Source: an uncultured Oscillospiraceae bacterium (GTDB lineage: Bacteria > Bacillota > Clostridia > Oscillospirales > Oscillospiraceae). From it: DNA of 39,021 nucleotides. The DNA is taken from positions 1 through 39,021 of the forward strand of contig CAAEEO010000006.1 of NCBI GenBank assembly GCA_900754965.1, in the 5' to 3' direction. Position 1 is the first letter of the stretch, and each line of letters starts with the position of its first letter. The notes beneath the pieces were generated by a model. The model was not told the origin of the DNA. It did not search any database and saw nothing but the letters and a program-made list of their open reading frames with translations. Made by a program: the position numbers and the translations under genes. Below are positions 7,705 to 16,127 of this stretch, in pieces.

Positions 7705-8071
7705 GTTCGAACGAAAAAATCGTTCTTCCTCCTTTCATATGGGTACGCCATACTATTCACGGAAGATCAAAAAGGTGCATACCCTTCCCTGGATTTGTCG
7801 GATATTTCCCATACTACGATAGAATATCGAGCGGTCCCACTCGTTTCCGCGATCAGGAATCAGAAAACTCAAGTGTGAATATTCTCTCAACTACGCATCC
7901 TATAGATTAGCACTACTATAAATGACGCAAGTCATGCTGTAAAGTATTTACTGCTAAAAGAAATCCTAAAAACACGGAAAACACTTCATAATAAAAACAC
8001 CCCAATTTTTCTTGCACTCTGACATAATTTCCCTCTCTTCCGTATAAAATGGCAATAAGGGGGGATCCTTT
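7705..8071. other. Intergenic region between the divergent DUF4397 and ylmC-like genes
   Basis: The 367-base gap holds, on the minus side, an AGGAGG (about 7727-7734) and the hairpin GAACGA-loop-TCGTTC just before the DUF4397 start. On the plus side is a possible sporulation promoter: ACATAATT at 8022-8029, then CGTATAAAA at 8041-8049, loosely sigma-E-like, followed by AAGGGGGG before the ATG at 8072. No credible small ORF or RNA gene was seen in the middle. Confidence 0.4.
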
Positions 8072-8365
8072 ATGCGTATCGGCGATCTTCGCTATAAAGA
8101 AGTCATCAATATTTCTACCGGTCAACGCTTGGGATACATTTCGGACGCAGAATTTGATATCAGCTGCGGCCGTATTCAATCCTTTCTGGTGCCGGGGCCC
8201 AGGCGCTTTTTTGGTCTGCTCCCTGGGGATATAGATTATGTATTTCCTTGGGAAAGCATCGTCCGAATGGGAGATGACACCATTTTAATCAACTTGGAGG
8301 GATATGATCCCAAACAAAAACGGTCTAATCGAAAAAAATTCGATAAAATTCTATATTTATTGTAA
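8072..8365 (+). CDS. YlmC/YmxH family PRC-barrel sporulation protein
   Basis: A 97-residue PRC-barrel protein of the YlmC/YmxH group. It begins MRIGDLRYKEVINISTGQRLGYI and contains the family pattern of a short barrel with FLVPGPRRFFGLLPGDIDY, then a conserved aromatic/acidic stretch (VFPWESIVRMGDDTILIN). Members occur widely in endospore formers; their molecular role is not established. The gene is monocistronic or weakly linked to rpsB, which has its own promoter. The start is supported by AAGGGGGG seven bases upstream. Confidence 0.88.
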   Translation: MRIGDLRYKEVINISTGQRLGYISDAEFDISCGRIQSFLVPGPRRFFGLLPGDIDYVFPWESIVRMGDDTILINLEGYDPKQKRSNRKKFDKILYLL

Positions 8366-8372
8366 ATAAACC

Positions 8373-8401
8373 TTGCAATTCGTTTTCATTTCTGGTAATA
8401 T
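8373..8401 (+). promoter_or_regulatory. Sigma-A promoter of rpsB-tsf
   Basis: TTGCAA at 8373-8378, a 17-base spacer and TAATAT at 8396-8401, immediately after the ylmC-like gene. The predicted start is near 8408, leaving a leader of about 100 bases before rpsB. Confidence 0.75.
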
Positions 8402-8407
8402 ATTTCA

Positions 8408-8506
8408 GCATTACGCACGGAGACCCGATCTCACGCCGTGTGGCCCTATGGCCGGGTACGGGAGTGGACGGTCCCGGAGGTTTAACAAATAAGGAGGAAA
8501 AACGTA
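8408..8506 (+). promoter_or_regulatory. Structured 5' leader of rpsB
   Basis: The leader is GC-rich, unlike its flanks, and contains pairing segments such as CACGG with CCGTG (about 8416-8440) and GGCC-CTAT-GGCC (about 8443-8454), then GGTCCCGG. This suggests an r-protein autoregulatory structure for S2. I do not recognise it as a named Firmicutes leader family. Confidence 0.4.
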
Positions 8507-9247
8507 ATGGCAGTAGTATCTATGAAACAGCTGCTGGAGGCCGGTGTGCACTTCGGCCACCAGACCCGCAGATGGAACCCCAAGATGGCCGAGTACATTT
8601 ATTGCGAACGCAACGGCATCTACATCATCGATCTGCAGAAAACCGTTGGCAAACTGGAAGAGGCTTACAACTTTGTGCGCGACCTGGCTGAGAAGGGCGA
8701 GACCCTGCTGTTTGTCGGCACCAAGAAGCAGGCTGCTGAGGCAATCCGTGAGGAGTCCGAGCGCTGCGGCATGTACTATGTGAACGCACGCTGGCTGGGC
8801 GGCATGCTGACCAACTTCAAGACCATGCGCACTCGTATCGATCGTCTGGCACAGCTGAAGAAGATGCAGGAAGACGGCACCTTCGATATGCTCCCCAAAA
8901 AGGAAGTCATCAAGCTCATGGGCGAGATGGAAAAGCTGGAGAAGTATCTGGGCGGCGTGAAAAAGATGAACAAGCTCCCCGGTGCAATGTTCGTTGTTGA
9001 TCCCCGCAAGGAGCACAACGCTATCTCCGAGGCACGCAAGCTGGGTATTCCCATCGTTGCAATCGTTGACACCAACTGCGATCCCGACGAAGTGGACTAT
9101 GTGATCCCCGCAAACGATGACGCTATCCGCGCTATCCGTCTGATTGCCTCCACCATGGCAAATGCCGTGATCGAAGGCCGTCAGGGTGTGGACGCTGTCG
9201 CAGCAGAAACTGCTCCCGAGGCTGAGGCTGTCGAGGCAGCTGAATAA
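8507..9247 (+). CDS. rpsB: 30S ribosomal protein S2
   Basis: A 246-residue S2 with the canonical start VVSMKQLLEAGVHFGHQTRR, the LFVGTKKQA and WLGGMLTNF signatures, and an acidic Ala/Glu-rich C-terminal tail. The ribosome binding site AAGGAGG lies 9 bases before the ATG. It is first in the classic rpsB-tsf operon. The codon use is strongly biased, as expected for a highly expressed gene. Confidence 0.98.
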   Translation: MAVVSMKQLLEAGVHFGHQTRRWNPKMAEYIYCERNGIYIIDLQKTVGKLEEAYNFVRDLAEKGETLLFVGTKKQAAEAIREESERCGMYYVNARWLGGMLTNFKTMRTRIDRLAQLKKMQEDGTFDMLPKKEVIKLMGEMEKLEKYLGGVKKMNKLPGAMFVVDPRKEHNAISEARKLGIPIVAIVDTNCDPDEVDYVIPANDDAIRAIRLIASTMANAVIEGRQGVDAVAAETAPEAEAVEAAE

Positions 9248-9285
9248 GATCCACAGACGAAATCAATTCACAGGAGGAAGCAAAA

Positions 9286-10224
9286 ATGGCAAGTTTTACC
9301 GCCGCAGATATCAAAAATCTGCGTGAAATGACCGGCGTCGGCATGATGGACTGCAAAAAAGCTCTGGTCGAGTCCGACGGCGATATGGACAAAGCTGTTG
9401 ATTGGCTGCGTGAGAAGGGCCTGGCCGCTGCTCAGAAGAAGGCTGGCCGTATCGCAGCAGAGGGTATGAGCTACGCTGCCGTCATCGACGGTGTGGGCGT
9501 TGTGGTAGAAGTCAACGCTGAGTCTGACTTCGTGGCAAAGAACGAACTGTTCGTGGAGTACGTCAAGGGCGTTGCATCTGTTGTCGCCAAGGACGCTCCT
9601 GCTGATCTGGATGCTCTGATGGCCTGCACTTTCCCCGGCACTGACAGAACTGTGAAAGATGAGCAGAACGATAAGGTTCTGGTGATTGGCGAGAACATCA
9701 ATGTCCGCCGTTTCGCACGTTTCGCTGAGGGCATGAATGTTCCCTACATTCACGCTGGCGGCAAAATCGGTGTTCTGGTGAACATGGAAGTTTCCGCTGG
9801 TCTGGAGTCCAAGGATGAAGTTGTGGAACTGGGCAAGGATCTGGCAATGCAGATCGCTGCTATGAACCCCACTTACCTGGACAAGAGCGATGTGGCTCCC
9901 GAAGTCCTGGACAAGGAAAAGGAAATCCTGATGATTCAGGCTGTGGAAGAGAACAAGAATGCTGCTAAACCCAAACCCGAGGCTATTCTGGAGAAGATGG
10001 TCATGGGTCGTGTGGGCAAGTACTATGAAGAGAACTGCCTCCTGCAGCAGGCTTTCGTGAAAGAGAACAAGATCACCGTCGAGAAGCATGTTGCTGAAGT
10101 TGCAAAGCAGTGCGGTGGCACCATCAAAGTTCTCTCCTTCATCCGTTTTGTCACCGGTGAAGGCATCGAGAAGCGTCAGGACGACCTGGCTGCTGAAGTT
10201 GAAAAGCTGGTCGCTGGCAAGTAA
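9286..10224 (+). CDS. tsf: Translation elongation factor Ts
   Basis: A 312-residue EF-Ts, the guanine nucleotide exchange factor for EF-Tu. The N-terminal domain contains the signature LREMTGVGMMDCKKAL and the Asp-Phe of SDFVAKNE that enters EF-Tu. Two core subdomains and a C-terminal helix follow. It lies 38 bases after rpsB with AGGAGG before the ATG, and ends at a strong terminator. Frs, pyrH and the rest of the operon seen in some Firmicutes are absent here. Confidence 0.98.
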   Translation: MASFTAADIKNLREMTGVGMMDCKKALVESDGDMDKAVDWLREKGLAAAQKKAGRIAAEGMSYAAVIDGVGVVVEVNAESDFVAKNELFVEYVKGVASVVAKDAPADLDALMACTFPGTDRTVKDEQNDKVLVIGENINVRRFARFAEGMNVPYIHAGGKIGVLVNMEVSAGLESKDEVVELGKDLAMQIAAMNPTYLDKSDVAPEVLDKEKEILMIQAVEENKNAAKPKPEAILEKMVMGRVGKYYEENCLLQQAFVKENKITVEKHVAEVAKQCGGTIKVLSFIRFVTGEGIEKRQDDLAAEVEKLVAGK

Positions 10225-10244
10225 TTCAACTGTTTAAGTTTATC

Positions 10245-10279
10245 AAAAAGCTCCGTGGAAATTCCACGGAGCTTTTTTG
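10245..10279. terminator. Terminator after tsf
   Basis: A 14-bp stem (10247-10260 with 10262-10275) ends in a run of T after tsf. A-rich sequence on the left could also let it work on the minus strand. Confidence 0.88.
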
Positions 10280-10315
10280 TTCCTCCCCTGCCCTGCCCCT
10301 CTCTCTTAGTGTAGA

Positions 10316-10364
10316 TTAATAAAAAACAGCTGCCCGGAGACAAAAATCTCGGACAGCTGTTTGA
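10316..10364 (-). terminator. Terminator after trkH
   Basis: On the minus strand AACAGCTG pairs with CAGCTGTT and CCGAGA pairs with TCTCCGG through a single-base bulge. The stem is followed by TTTTTTATTA. It lies just after the trkH stop at 10372. Confidence 0.8.
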
Positions 10365-10371
10365 GTATGCG

Positions 10372-11814
10372 TCAGCAACTTCTTTTCCAAGTGCTCGGAC
10401 TGAACAACATCATGATTGGAAGGATCTCCAGTCGCCCCATGATCATACAAGCAGACAGGACGATTTTGGACAGTATGGAAAACCCTGCATAGTTGCATAC
10501 CGGACCTGCTGCGCCAAACGCAGGCCCTACATTGCCTGTACAAGACACGACAGCAGTGAATGTGGTAGTAAAATCGTGATTATCCAGGGAAACCAAAAGC
10601 GTACCAACCATGATCAGAGTCAGATACAGAACCAGAAAGATCAGTGTGGAATGCTGCACCGCATGTGCAGCAGCAGCCCCATTGACTCTTACCACATGCA
10701 CCGCTCTGGGATTCAGCTGATGATGGATCTCATTCCGCACTGTTTTTGATAAAATGATCAGTCGAGATACCTTTAATCCGCCACTGGTACTACCCGCGCA
10801 GCCACCAATGATCATCAATAAGAACAGAATGAACTTGGGATACATTGGCCATAAATCGTAGTTTGTAGTCACATGACCGGTAGTAGTGATGATGGAGGCA
10901 GTCTGGAATCCGGCATAACGGAATGCCGTCAGGAAACTTCCATAATATTCTCGCAAACTCAGGGTCATCGTTACCACAGCAAAAACCACGATGCCCAGAT
11001 AGACGCGCAGTTCTTCGTTCTTAAAAGCATCCCGGAAATGGCGAATTAGAATCAAATAGTACAAATTGAAGTTCACGCCAAATAAAAGGGCAAATATCGC
11101 TACTACAGTTTCAATATACGCGCTATTGTAAAACGCAATACTCTCTCCGTGGTTGGAGAATCCGCCCGTACCCGCTGTACTCATGGCGTGCATCACGGAG
11201 TCGAACCAGTTCATCCCCCCCAACCGCAGCAGCAGGATCATGATCAGTGTCATCACAGCATAGATCACATAGAGAATCATAGCCGTCTTCCGGATACGCG
11301 GGACCAATTTTCCCACGGTGGGGCCAGGCATCTCCGCCCGCATAATGTGCATGGAGTGTTCCTCCGAAAGGGGAACCACAAACATTACGAACACCAGAAC
11401 GCCCATACCGCCAATCCAGATAATCAGGCCGCGCCACATCTGTATTCCGTAAGACAGTGCATCCACATTGGTCACAATGCTGGCGCCCGTGGTTGTAAAT
11501 CCGGAGATTGTTTCAAACAGTGCGTCAATATAGTGGGGAATCTCTCCGCTGAATACAAAAGGCAGTGCGCCAATCAAGGACATCATCAGCCAGGACCCCG
11601 CAACTGTGAGAAATCCTTCTCTGGCAAAAAAATCCCGGGTAACAGGCTTTTTTGCCAAAAATAATCCTGCCAACACAAAGGCAATCAAACTTGTAAAAAC
11701 AAAATGACGAAATGGTTCTCCGTATCCAATGGATACAATCGTCGGAACCATCAACAATACACCTTCCAGTGCCGCTACTCTTCCCAGCACTTGGGAGATC
11801 ATACGATAGTTCAA
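10372..11814 (-). CDS. trkH: Trk/Ktr-type potassium uptake protein, membrane subunit
   Basis: A 480-residue polytopic membrane protein of the TrkH/KtrB superfamily. It forms the K+ pathway, with four selectivity-filter-like loops, for example SGFTTTGAS near residue 115 and the later loops with AGTGGFSN and STSGG. It functions with the cytoplasmic RCK protein encoded six bases upstream (trkA). The length and repeats are normal. It ends the minus-strand ion transport group and is followed by a terminator. Confidence 0.95.
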   Translation of the reverse strand: MNYRMISQVLGRVAALEGVLLMVPTIVSIGYGEPFRHFVFTSLIAFVLAGLFLAKKPVTRDFFAREGFLTVAGSWLMMSLIGALPFVFSGEIPHYIDALFETISGFTTTGASIVTNVDALSYGIQMWRGLIIWIGGMGVLVFVMFVVPLSEEHSMHIMRAEMPGPTVGKLVPRIRKTAMILYVIYAVMTLIMILLLRLGGMNWFDSVMHAMSTAGTGGFSNHGESIAFYNSAYIETVVAIFALLFGVNFNLYYLILIRHFRDAFKNEELRVYLGIVVFAVVTMTLSLREYYGSFLTAFRYAGFQTASIITTTGHVTTNYDLWPMYPKFILFLLMIIGGCAGSTSGGLKVSRLIILSKTVRNEIHHQLNPRAVHVVRVNGAAAAHAVQHSTLIFLVLYLTLIMVGTLLVSLDNHDFTTTFTAVVSCTGNVGPAFGAAGPVCNYAGFSILSKIVLSACMIMGRLEILPIMMLFSPSTWKRSC

Positions 11815-11820
11815 TGCTCT

Positions 11821-13179
11821 TTACCTCTCAAATATATCACCCAGTGTCACGATATCATGCAAGGTGGTGACAATGATCACATCATCCTGGGCCTGGATCG
11901 CATCTTGTCCACCCGGAATGAGGCACTTTCCCCCTCGAATAATGGCCGAGATCAACACACCTTTTCGAATGGGCAATTTCTGAATCTGCGTCCCAATGAA
12001 ATCCGACCCGCCCATAACTTTGAACTGAATCGCTTCCACCATACCGTCATTCAGCAGATACAGCGTTTCCATGGTACTGCTCTTGGTATTTGCCATAGCT
12101 CGAACATAGTGAATGATGCGCTGAACGGTAATACCGGAGGGCTGAACCGCCATATCAATGCCGCTTTTTTCCAAGATCGCATCAAAGTGCGACTCATTGA
12201 CCTTAGCGATCACCAATGCATTCGACACTGTTTTCGCATAGACTGCAATGATGATATTGCTCTCATCCATGCCAGTCAATGCCACTACCGCATCAGTTCC
12301 CATCAGTCCTTCTTCCATCAGGACATCTGGTTTGGTTCCGTCGCCACAGATCACAGTCGCTTTCGGGAGATGCTGTTTCATAGCAACGCACTTATCCCAG
12401 TCCCGTTCAATGATCTTAACGCGAATCCCCATTTCCAGCAACTGCTTGGCCAGATATCCAGTCACTTTGCCGCCGCCGATAATCAAAACATTCCGCACCC
12501 GGTCTTTTTTCAGACCGATCAATCGGAACAGCCGCTCCTGCTCCATGGAGCTGCCCACAACCGTAATTCGGTCATTGGCTTTCAGCAAAAAATCCCCGCT
12601 TGGGATCATTGCCCTTCCATTCCGCTCCACCACACAGAGCAGCACATTGACTTTATACTTGGAATGAATTGCACTGACAGCCATTCCGCACAGCGGATTC
12701 CCCTCCTGCAGACGCAGCTCGACCATTTCTACCTGGCCTCTGGCAAAGGGTTCCACCTTGCTGGCCGCTGGAAATCGAATCACTCGGGAAATCTCATCAG
12801 CTGTGGCACGCTCGGGGTTGATGGACATAGAAAGTCCCAATTCCTCCCGCAAAAAGCCCACCTGATGGGTATAGTCCGGGTTCCGTACCCGGGCAATGGT
12901 ATGCGGCACCCCCAATCTCTTTGCCACAATGCAGCACAACAGGTTCACCTCGTCCATACCTGTGGCGGCAATCAGCAAATCCGCATTCTCCACGCCGGCA
13001 GACTGCTGGATTTCATAGCTTGCTCCATTTCCTACGATTGCCATCACATCCAGATTGGAGGTCACATACTCGATCCGGGATTCATTGGTATCGATCACTG
13101 TTACATCATGTTTTTTTGTCGAAAGCTCCTTGGCCAGACAGTATCCGACTTTACCGGACCCAACGATAACGATATTCAT
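11821..13179 (-). CDS. trkA: Trk system potassium transporter, NAD-binding subunit
   Basis: A 452-residue cytoplasmic gating protein with a duplicated RCK architecture: two Rossmann TrkA-N domains (GSGKVGYCLAKEL at about residue 7, GGGKVTGYLAKQLLEM at about 232), each followed by a TrkA-C domain. NAD(H)/ATP binding controls the membrane subunit TrkH. It is preceded by the AEC transporter gene 19 bases upstream and followed by trkH. No c-di-AMP riboswitch is visible before it, since there is no room. Confidence 0.95.
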   Translation of the reverse strand: MNIVIVGSGKVGYCLAKELSTKKHDVTVIDTNESRIEYVTSNLDVMAIVGNGASYEIQQSAGVENADLLIAATGMDEVNLLCCIVAKRLGVPHTIARVRNPDYTHQVGFLREELGLSMSINPERATADEISRVIRFPAASKVEPFARGQVEMVELRLQEGNPLCGMAVSAIHSKYKVNVLLCVVERNGRAMIPSGDFLLKANDRITVVGSSMEQERLFRLIGLKKDRVRNVLIIGGGKVTGYLAKQLLEMGIRVKIIERDWDKCVAMKQHLPKATVICGDGTKPDVLMEEGLMGTDAVVALTGMDESNIIIAVYAKTVSNALVIAKVNESHFDAILEKSGIDMAVQPSGITVQRIIHYVRAMANTKSSTMETLYLLNDGMVEAIQFKVMGGSDFIGTQIQKLPIRKGVLISAIIRGGKCLIPGGQDAIQAQDDVIIVTTLHDIVTLGDIFER

Positions 13180-13198
13180 GGAACAAACTCCTCTTTTA

Positions 13199-14113
13199 TT
13201 ATAACAACAACCAAATCACAAAGGGAATGGTAATCGCGGACAAGACAGTGCTGATAAAAATGCCTCGGGATGCCAGGCTGTCATCCCGATCGTACTGGAT
13301 GCACAAAACTGTCAGAACCATAGCAGAAGGCGTTGCGGCCATAATGGTGATGATACCAACAATCATAGCATTGTCAATGAGCCGGGACAAAATCAGATAT
13401 GTAACGATCGGACAAATCACCAGCCGCACCAAACTGACAATATAGTTGCGCCAATCCATCAACGCATCCTTGATCGGAACTTCCCCCAAAGAAGTGCCAA
13501 TGATGATCATAGACATGGGAATTGTCGCCCCGGCCAGGGTGCTCACGGTGTCCTCCACGACCTTGGGGAACGGAATCCGGAACGTGAAAATCACCGCGCC
13601 AATCAGCGTCATGACCAGCGGTGCTGTCAGCATCTTCCGGAACGGAATCTTCTCCCCCGTAGTACCGCCGCACAATGTCAGTGTTCCCACAGAGTAGATC
13701 ATGAGATTAAAGGGAATGCCGGACAACGAAGCATAAAACACCGCCTCCGGTCCATATACCGTCTCCACGATGGGAAATCCCACGAACGCAGTATTCATGT
13801 AGGTAATCAGACACAGAACTACCCCTTCCTGCTCCTTGGGAATCCGCAGAATCTTTGCCGCTACAAATCCGACAAGTCCTGCAATGACCATCATGAGGAA
13901 GAACAATGCCACAATCTGATAGATTTCGCCATTGCTCATGGTCGGCTCTACATTGATCACAGATTTCAGAATCGTTGCGGAAAGGAATACATTCATCACC
14001 AGACCGCTGACCTGTTTATTGAAAGCTGCGCTGGTGATTTTTAATTTACAACAGAAAAAGCCGATGAACATCAGTGCGACCAAAGTGATCATCTTGGTGA
14101 TTACAGCCGTCAT
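13199..14113 (-). CDS. AEC family transporter
   Basis: A 304-residue auxin-efflux-carrier (AEC, bile/arsenite/riboflavin superfamily-like) permease with about ten hydrophobic segments. The halves are related, and polar breaks such as GFPIVETVYGPEAVF and ATPSAMVLTVLCIQY lie in the membrane region. Bacterial members export or import malate and other small organic acids; the substrate here cannot be read from sequence. It lies between mgtE and trkA on the same strand and may be co-transcribed with them. Confidence 0.88.
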   Translation of the reverse strand: MTAVITKMITLVALMFIGFFCCKLKITSAAFNKQVSGLVMNVFLSATILKSVINVEPTMSNGEIYQIVALFFLMMVIAGLVGFVAAKILRIPKEQEGVVLCLITYMNTAFVGFPIVETVYGPEAVFYASLSGIPFNLMIYSVGTLTLCGGTTGEKIPFRKMLTAPLVMTLIGAVIFTFRIPFPKVVEDTVSTLAGATIPMSMIIIGTSLGEVPIKDALMDWRNYIVSLVRLVICPIVTYLILSRLIDNAMIVGIITIMAATPSAMVLTVLCIQYDRDDSLASRGIFISTVLSAITIPFVIWLLL

Positions 14114-14184
14114 ATACCCTTATTCTCCCTTTTCTTTCTTACTTCAATGCAATAATAGAGCAGATGCCTTCCCAAACATCTCCT

Positions 14185-15579
14185 CTACAGCCCCAAAATC
14201 AGTCTGGCAAACTGGAAATAAATCAGCAGTGAAACCGTATCTGTCAACGTCGTGATCAGAGGTGCCGCCATAACAGCGGGGTCTAATCCAATTTTTTCAG
14301 CCGCAAGGGGCAATGTACAGCCTACTACCTTGGCAAACAACACCACAAAAATCAGGGTCAAACAAATGGTCAGCGCTACCGGGATGGTGATTGCTGCGTT
14401 GTGCAGAATCCAACGATCCACGATCAAAAGTTTCAAAAAATTCACCGCAGAAAGCGTCACGCCACACAGTACTGCAACGCGCACCTCTCTCCAGACCACG
14501 CGCAGAACATCTTTCGGTTCTGTTTCTCCCAAAGACAGGCTTCGAATGACGGCCGTAGATGCCTGGCTGCCGGAGTTTCCTCCTGTTCCCATCAGCATGG
14601 GAATATATGCCGTCAAAACCGCCTGCATAGCCAGCGCCGCCTCATAATGGCTCATGACCATCTGGGTCATGGTAGCCGACAGCATCAAGAACAGAAGCCA
14701 TGGCATACGGCTCTTCCAGATATCCAGCACCGGCGACCGGGCATACGGCGTATCTGTCGGCAAAATACCGGCCATCATTTCCATATCTTCCGTATTTTCT
14801 TCTTCGATAACGTCGATGATATCATCAACGGTAATAATACCCACCAGGCGGTCTTCCCGATCCACCACAGGTACTGCCAAAAGGTCATAGTCAGACAGAA
14901 GACTTGCCACATCTTCCTGGTCGTCGGTAGTGTGCGTAAAAATTACATTGGTATCCATGATACCGGAAATCTCATCATCGTCATCATGGAGCAGCAGATC
15001 CTTGACCGTGACCACGCCCTCCAACTTCCGATCCGCACTGGTCACATAGCAGACATAAATCGTCTCCTTATCTTCACCAATTCGGCGGATTCGGGCAATG
15101 GATTCCCGGACGCTCATATATTTCTTCAGATCTACGAACTCTGCCGTCATAATGCTGCCTGCAGAGTTTTCCGGATACTTCAAATACTGGTTGATCAGTT
15201 TCCGGGTCTCCGGAGTAGCTGCCCGCATCACCCTTTTGACGACCATAGCCGGCAATTCCTCAATCAGGTCCACCGCATCGTCCACATACATCTCTTCAAT
15301 GATGCTGCCCAACTGAGAATCCGAAATAGAGTTGATGATCAGTTCCTGTTCCGGAGACTCCAACTCCGCAAACACCTCTGCCCCCTGATCTTTGCTCAGC
15401 ATCAAGTAGGCCAAGACCATCAGCGAATCGCTTTCCTGCCGCAGATCCGTCAAAAAGGTTGCAATATCAAAACTGTTCATCTCCGAAAACTGCTGCCGCA
15501 CTTCCGGGATATTCCGCTGCGCCAAAAGTTCGCGCAAACGCTTGGTCAGTTCCTCCAAATCATAATTTTGATTCACCAT
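14185..15579 (-). CDS. mgtE: Magnesium transporter MgtE
   Basis: A 464-residue MgtE channel. The N-terminal superhelical domain (to about residue 130) is followed by two CBS domains (about 140-260) that sense cytosolic Mg2+. A connecting helix and five membrane segments carry the conserved GTGGNSGSQASTAVIRSL. The family acts as a homodimeric Mg2+ channel. The upstream gap has a good sigma-A promoter but no M-box (Mg2+ riboswitch) sequence that I recognise, so regulation may be mainly by protein gating. Confidence 0.95.
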   Translation of the reverse strand: MVNQNYDLEELTKRLRELLAQRNIPEVRQQFSEMNSFDIATFLTDLRQESDSLMVLAYLMLSKDQGAEVFAELESPEQELIINSISDSQLGSIIEEMYVDDAVDLIEELPAMVVKRVMRAATPETRKLINQYLKYPENSAGSIMTAEFVDLKKYMSVRESIARIRRIGEDKETIYVCYVTSADRKLEGVVTVKDLLLHDDDDEISGIMDTNVIFTHTTDDQEDVASLLSDYDLLAVPVVDREDRLVGIITVDDIIDVIEEENTEDMEMMAGILPTDTPYARSPVLDIWKSRMPWLLFLMLSATMTQMVMSHYEAALAMQAVLTAYIPMLMGTGGNSGSQASTAVIRSLSLGETEPKDVLRVVWREVRVAVLCGVTLSAVNFLKLLIVDRWILHNAAITIPVALTICLTLIFVVLFAKVVGCTLPLAAEKIGLDPAVMAAPLITTLTDTVSLLIYFQFARLILGL

Positions 15580-15635
15580 ACTGCATCCCCACCTCTCTCT
15601 TCAAGATACGGCAAACGCCGCATCCATACCGGGTT

Positions 15636-15664
15636 ATTGTATCACTTTTGCCCCGAGTACACAA
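15636..15664 (-). promoter_or_regulatory. Sigma-A promoter of the mgtE group
   Basis: On the minus strand TTGTGT at 15659-15664, a 17-base spacer and TACAAT at 15636-15641, about 57 bases ahead of the mgtE start. It may drive mgtE, the AEC gene, trkA and trkH, since no clear terminator separates them. Confidence 0.7.
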
Positions 15665-15696
15665 CCATAAAACGGTAAATTTCGATGCCGAACCGC

Positions 15697-15740
15697 AAAA
15701 AGTCCCGCAGTACTGGGAAAGTTTCCAGAACTGCAGGACA
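15697..15740 (-). terminator. Terminator after the spoIIE-linked small gene
   Basis: On the minus strand GTCCTGCAGTTCTGG pairs with CCCAGTACTGCGGGAC, with two mismatches, and TTTTTG follows. It closes the spoIIE transcription unit just before the mgtE promoter. Confidence 0.75.
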
Positions 15741-15746
15741 TATTTT

Positions 15747-16127
15747 TTACAGAATTCCAAAGAAATGGACCGCCATCCATATTGCGCTGGCAGCACCGGC
15801 TCCGAGCACAGTCAGTGCCACCGGCGGAAATCGCATCCTGCCGTATTTTCCGCCCGGATTGCCCGCATAGTCGTTGGCCGCCTCCCGGGCCTGTCGGAGC
15901 AATTCCTTTTGTCCGACGCCCTGGGTCGATAAATAATCATCGCGCACAATGAAGATGGCCTGCTCGAAAATCTTCGGATTCGGAGATTTTACGATGATCA
16001 CCTTCCGTGTCAATCCTTTTACCACTGTCTGTGCCTCCCGTTCTTTGATGAGCTGTTTCCAGTTTACCCAAATTCTCCGGGACTTATACAGCCTTTCGGG
16101 ACCTCTGGTTCGCACCTTGTTTTTCAC
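15747..16127 (-). CDS. Small tail-anchored protein, unknown function
   Basis: A 126-residue protein. A basic N-terminus and the segment GLTRKVIIVKSPNPKIFEQA-IFIVRDD match a hypothetical protein type that I recall as common in Clostridia. The last about 22 residues (LTVLGAGAASAIWMAVHFFGIL) form a single C-terminal membrane anchor, so the bulk should face the cytoplasm. The GTG start overlaps the spoIIE stop (GTGA) and has a GGAGG seven bases before it; another GTG four codons later is possible. Coupling to spoIIE suggests a sporulation or membrane role, but no function is known to me. Confidence 0.75.
   Translation of the reverse strand: MKNKVRTRGPERLYKSRRIWVNWKQLIKEREAQTVVKGLTRKVIIVKSPNPKIFEQAIFIVRDDYLSTQGVGQKELLRQAREAANDYAGNPGGKYGRMRFPPVALTVLGAGAASAIWMAVHFFGIL

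Noticed and set aside
13180..13198. c-di-AMP riboswitch before trkA
   Set aside because: The gap to the AEC gene is only 19 bases.
11704..13233. Long + strand open frame (about 509 codons) opposite trkA
   Set aside because: It is a shadow of trkA; the composition is rich in His, Gln and Ser, as expected of antisense frames, and it crosses the trkH/trkA junction.
14401..15678. Long + strand open frame (about 425 codons) opposite mgtE
   Set aside because: Antisense to a certain MgtE gene, with no recognisable domain.
15580..15746. M-box Mg2+ riboswitch before mgtE
   Set aside because: The conserved M-box segments are not found, and the promoter at 15636-15664 leaves only about 57 bases of leader.
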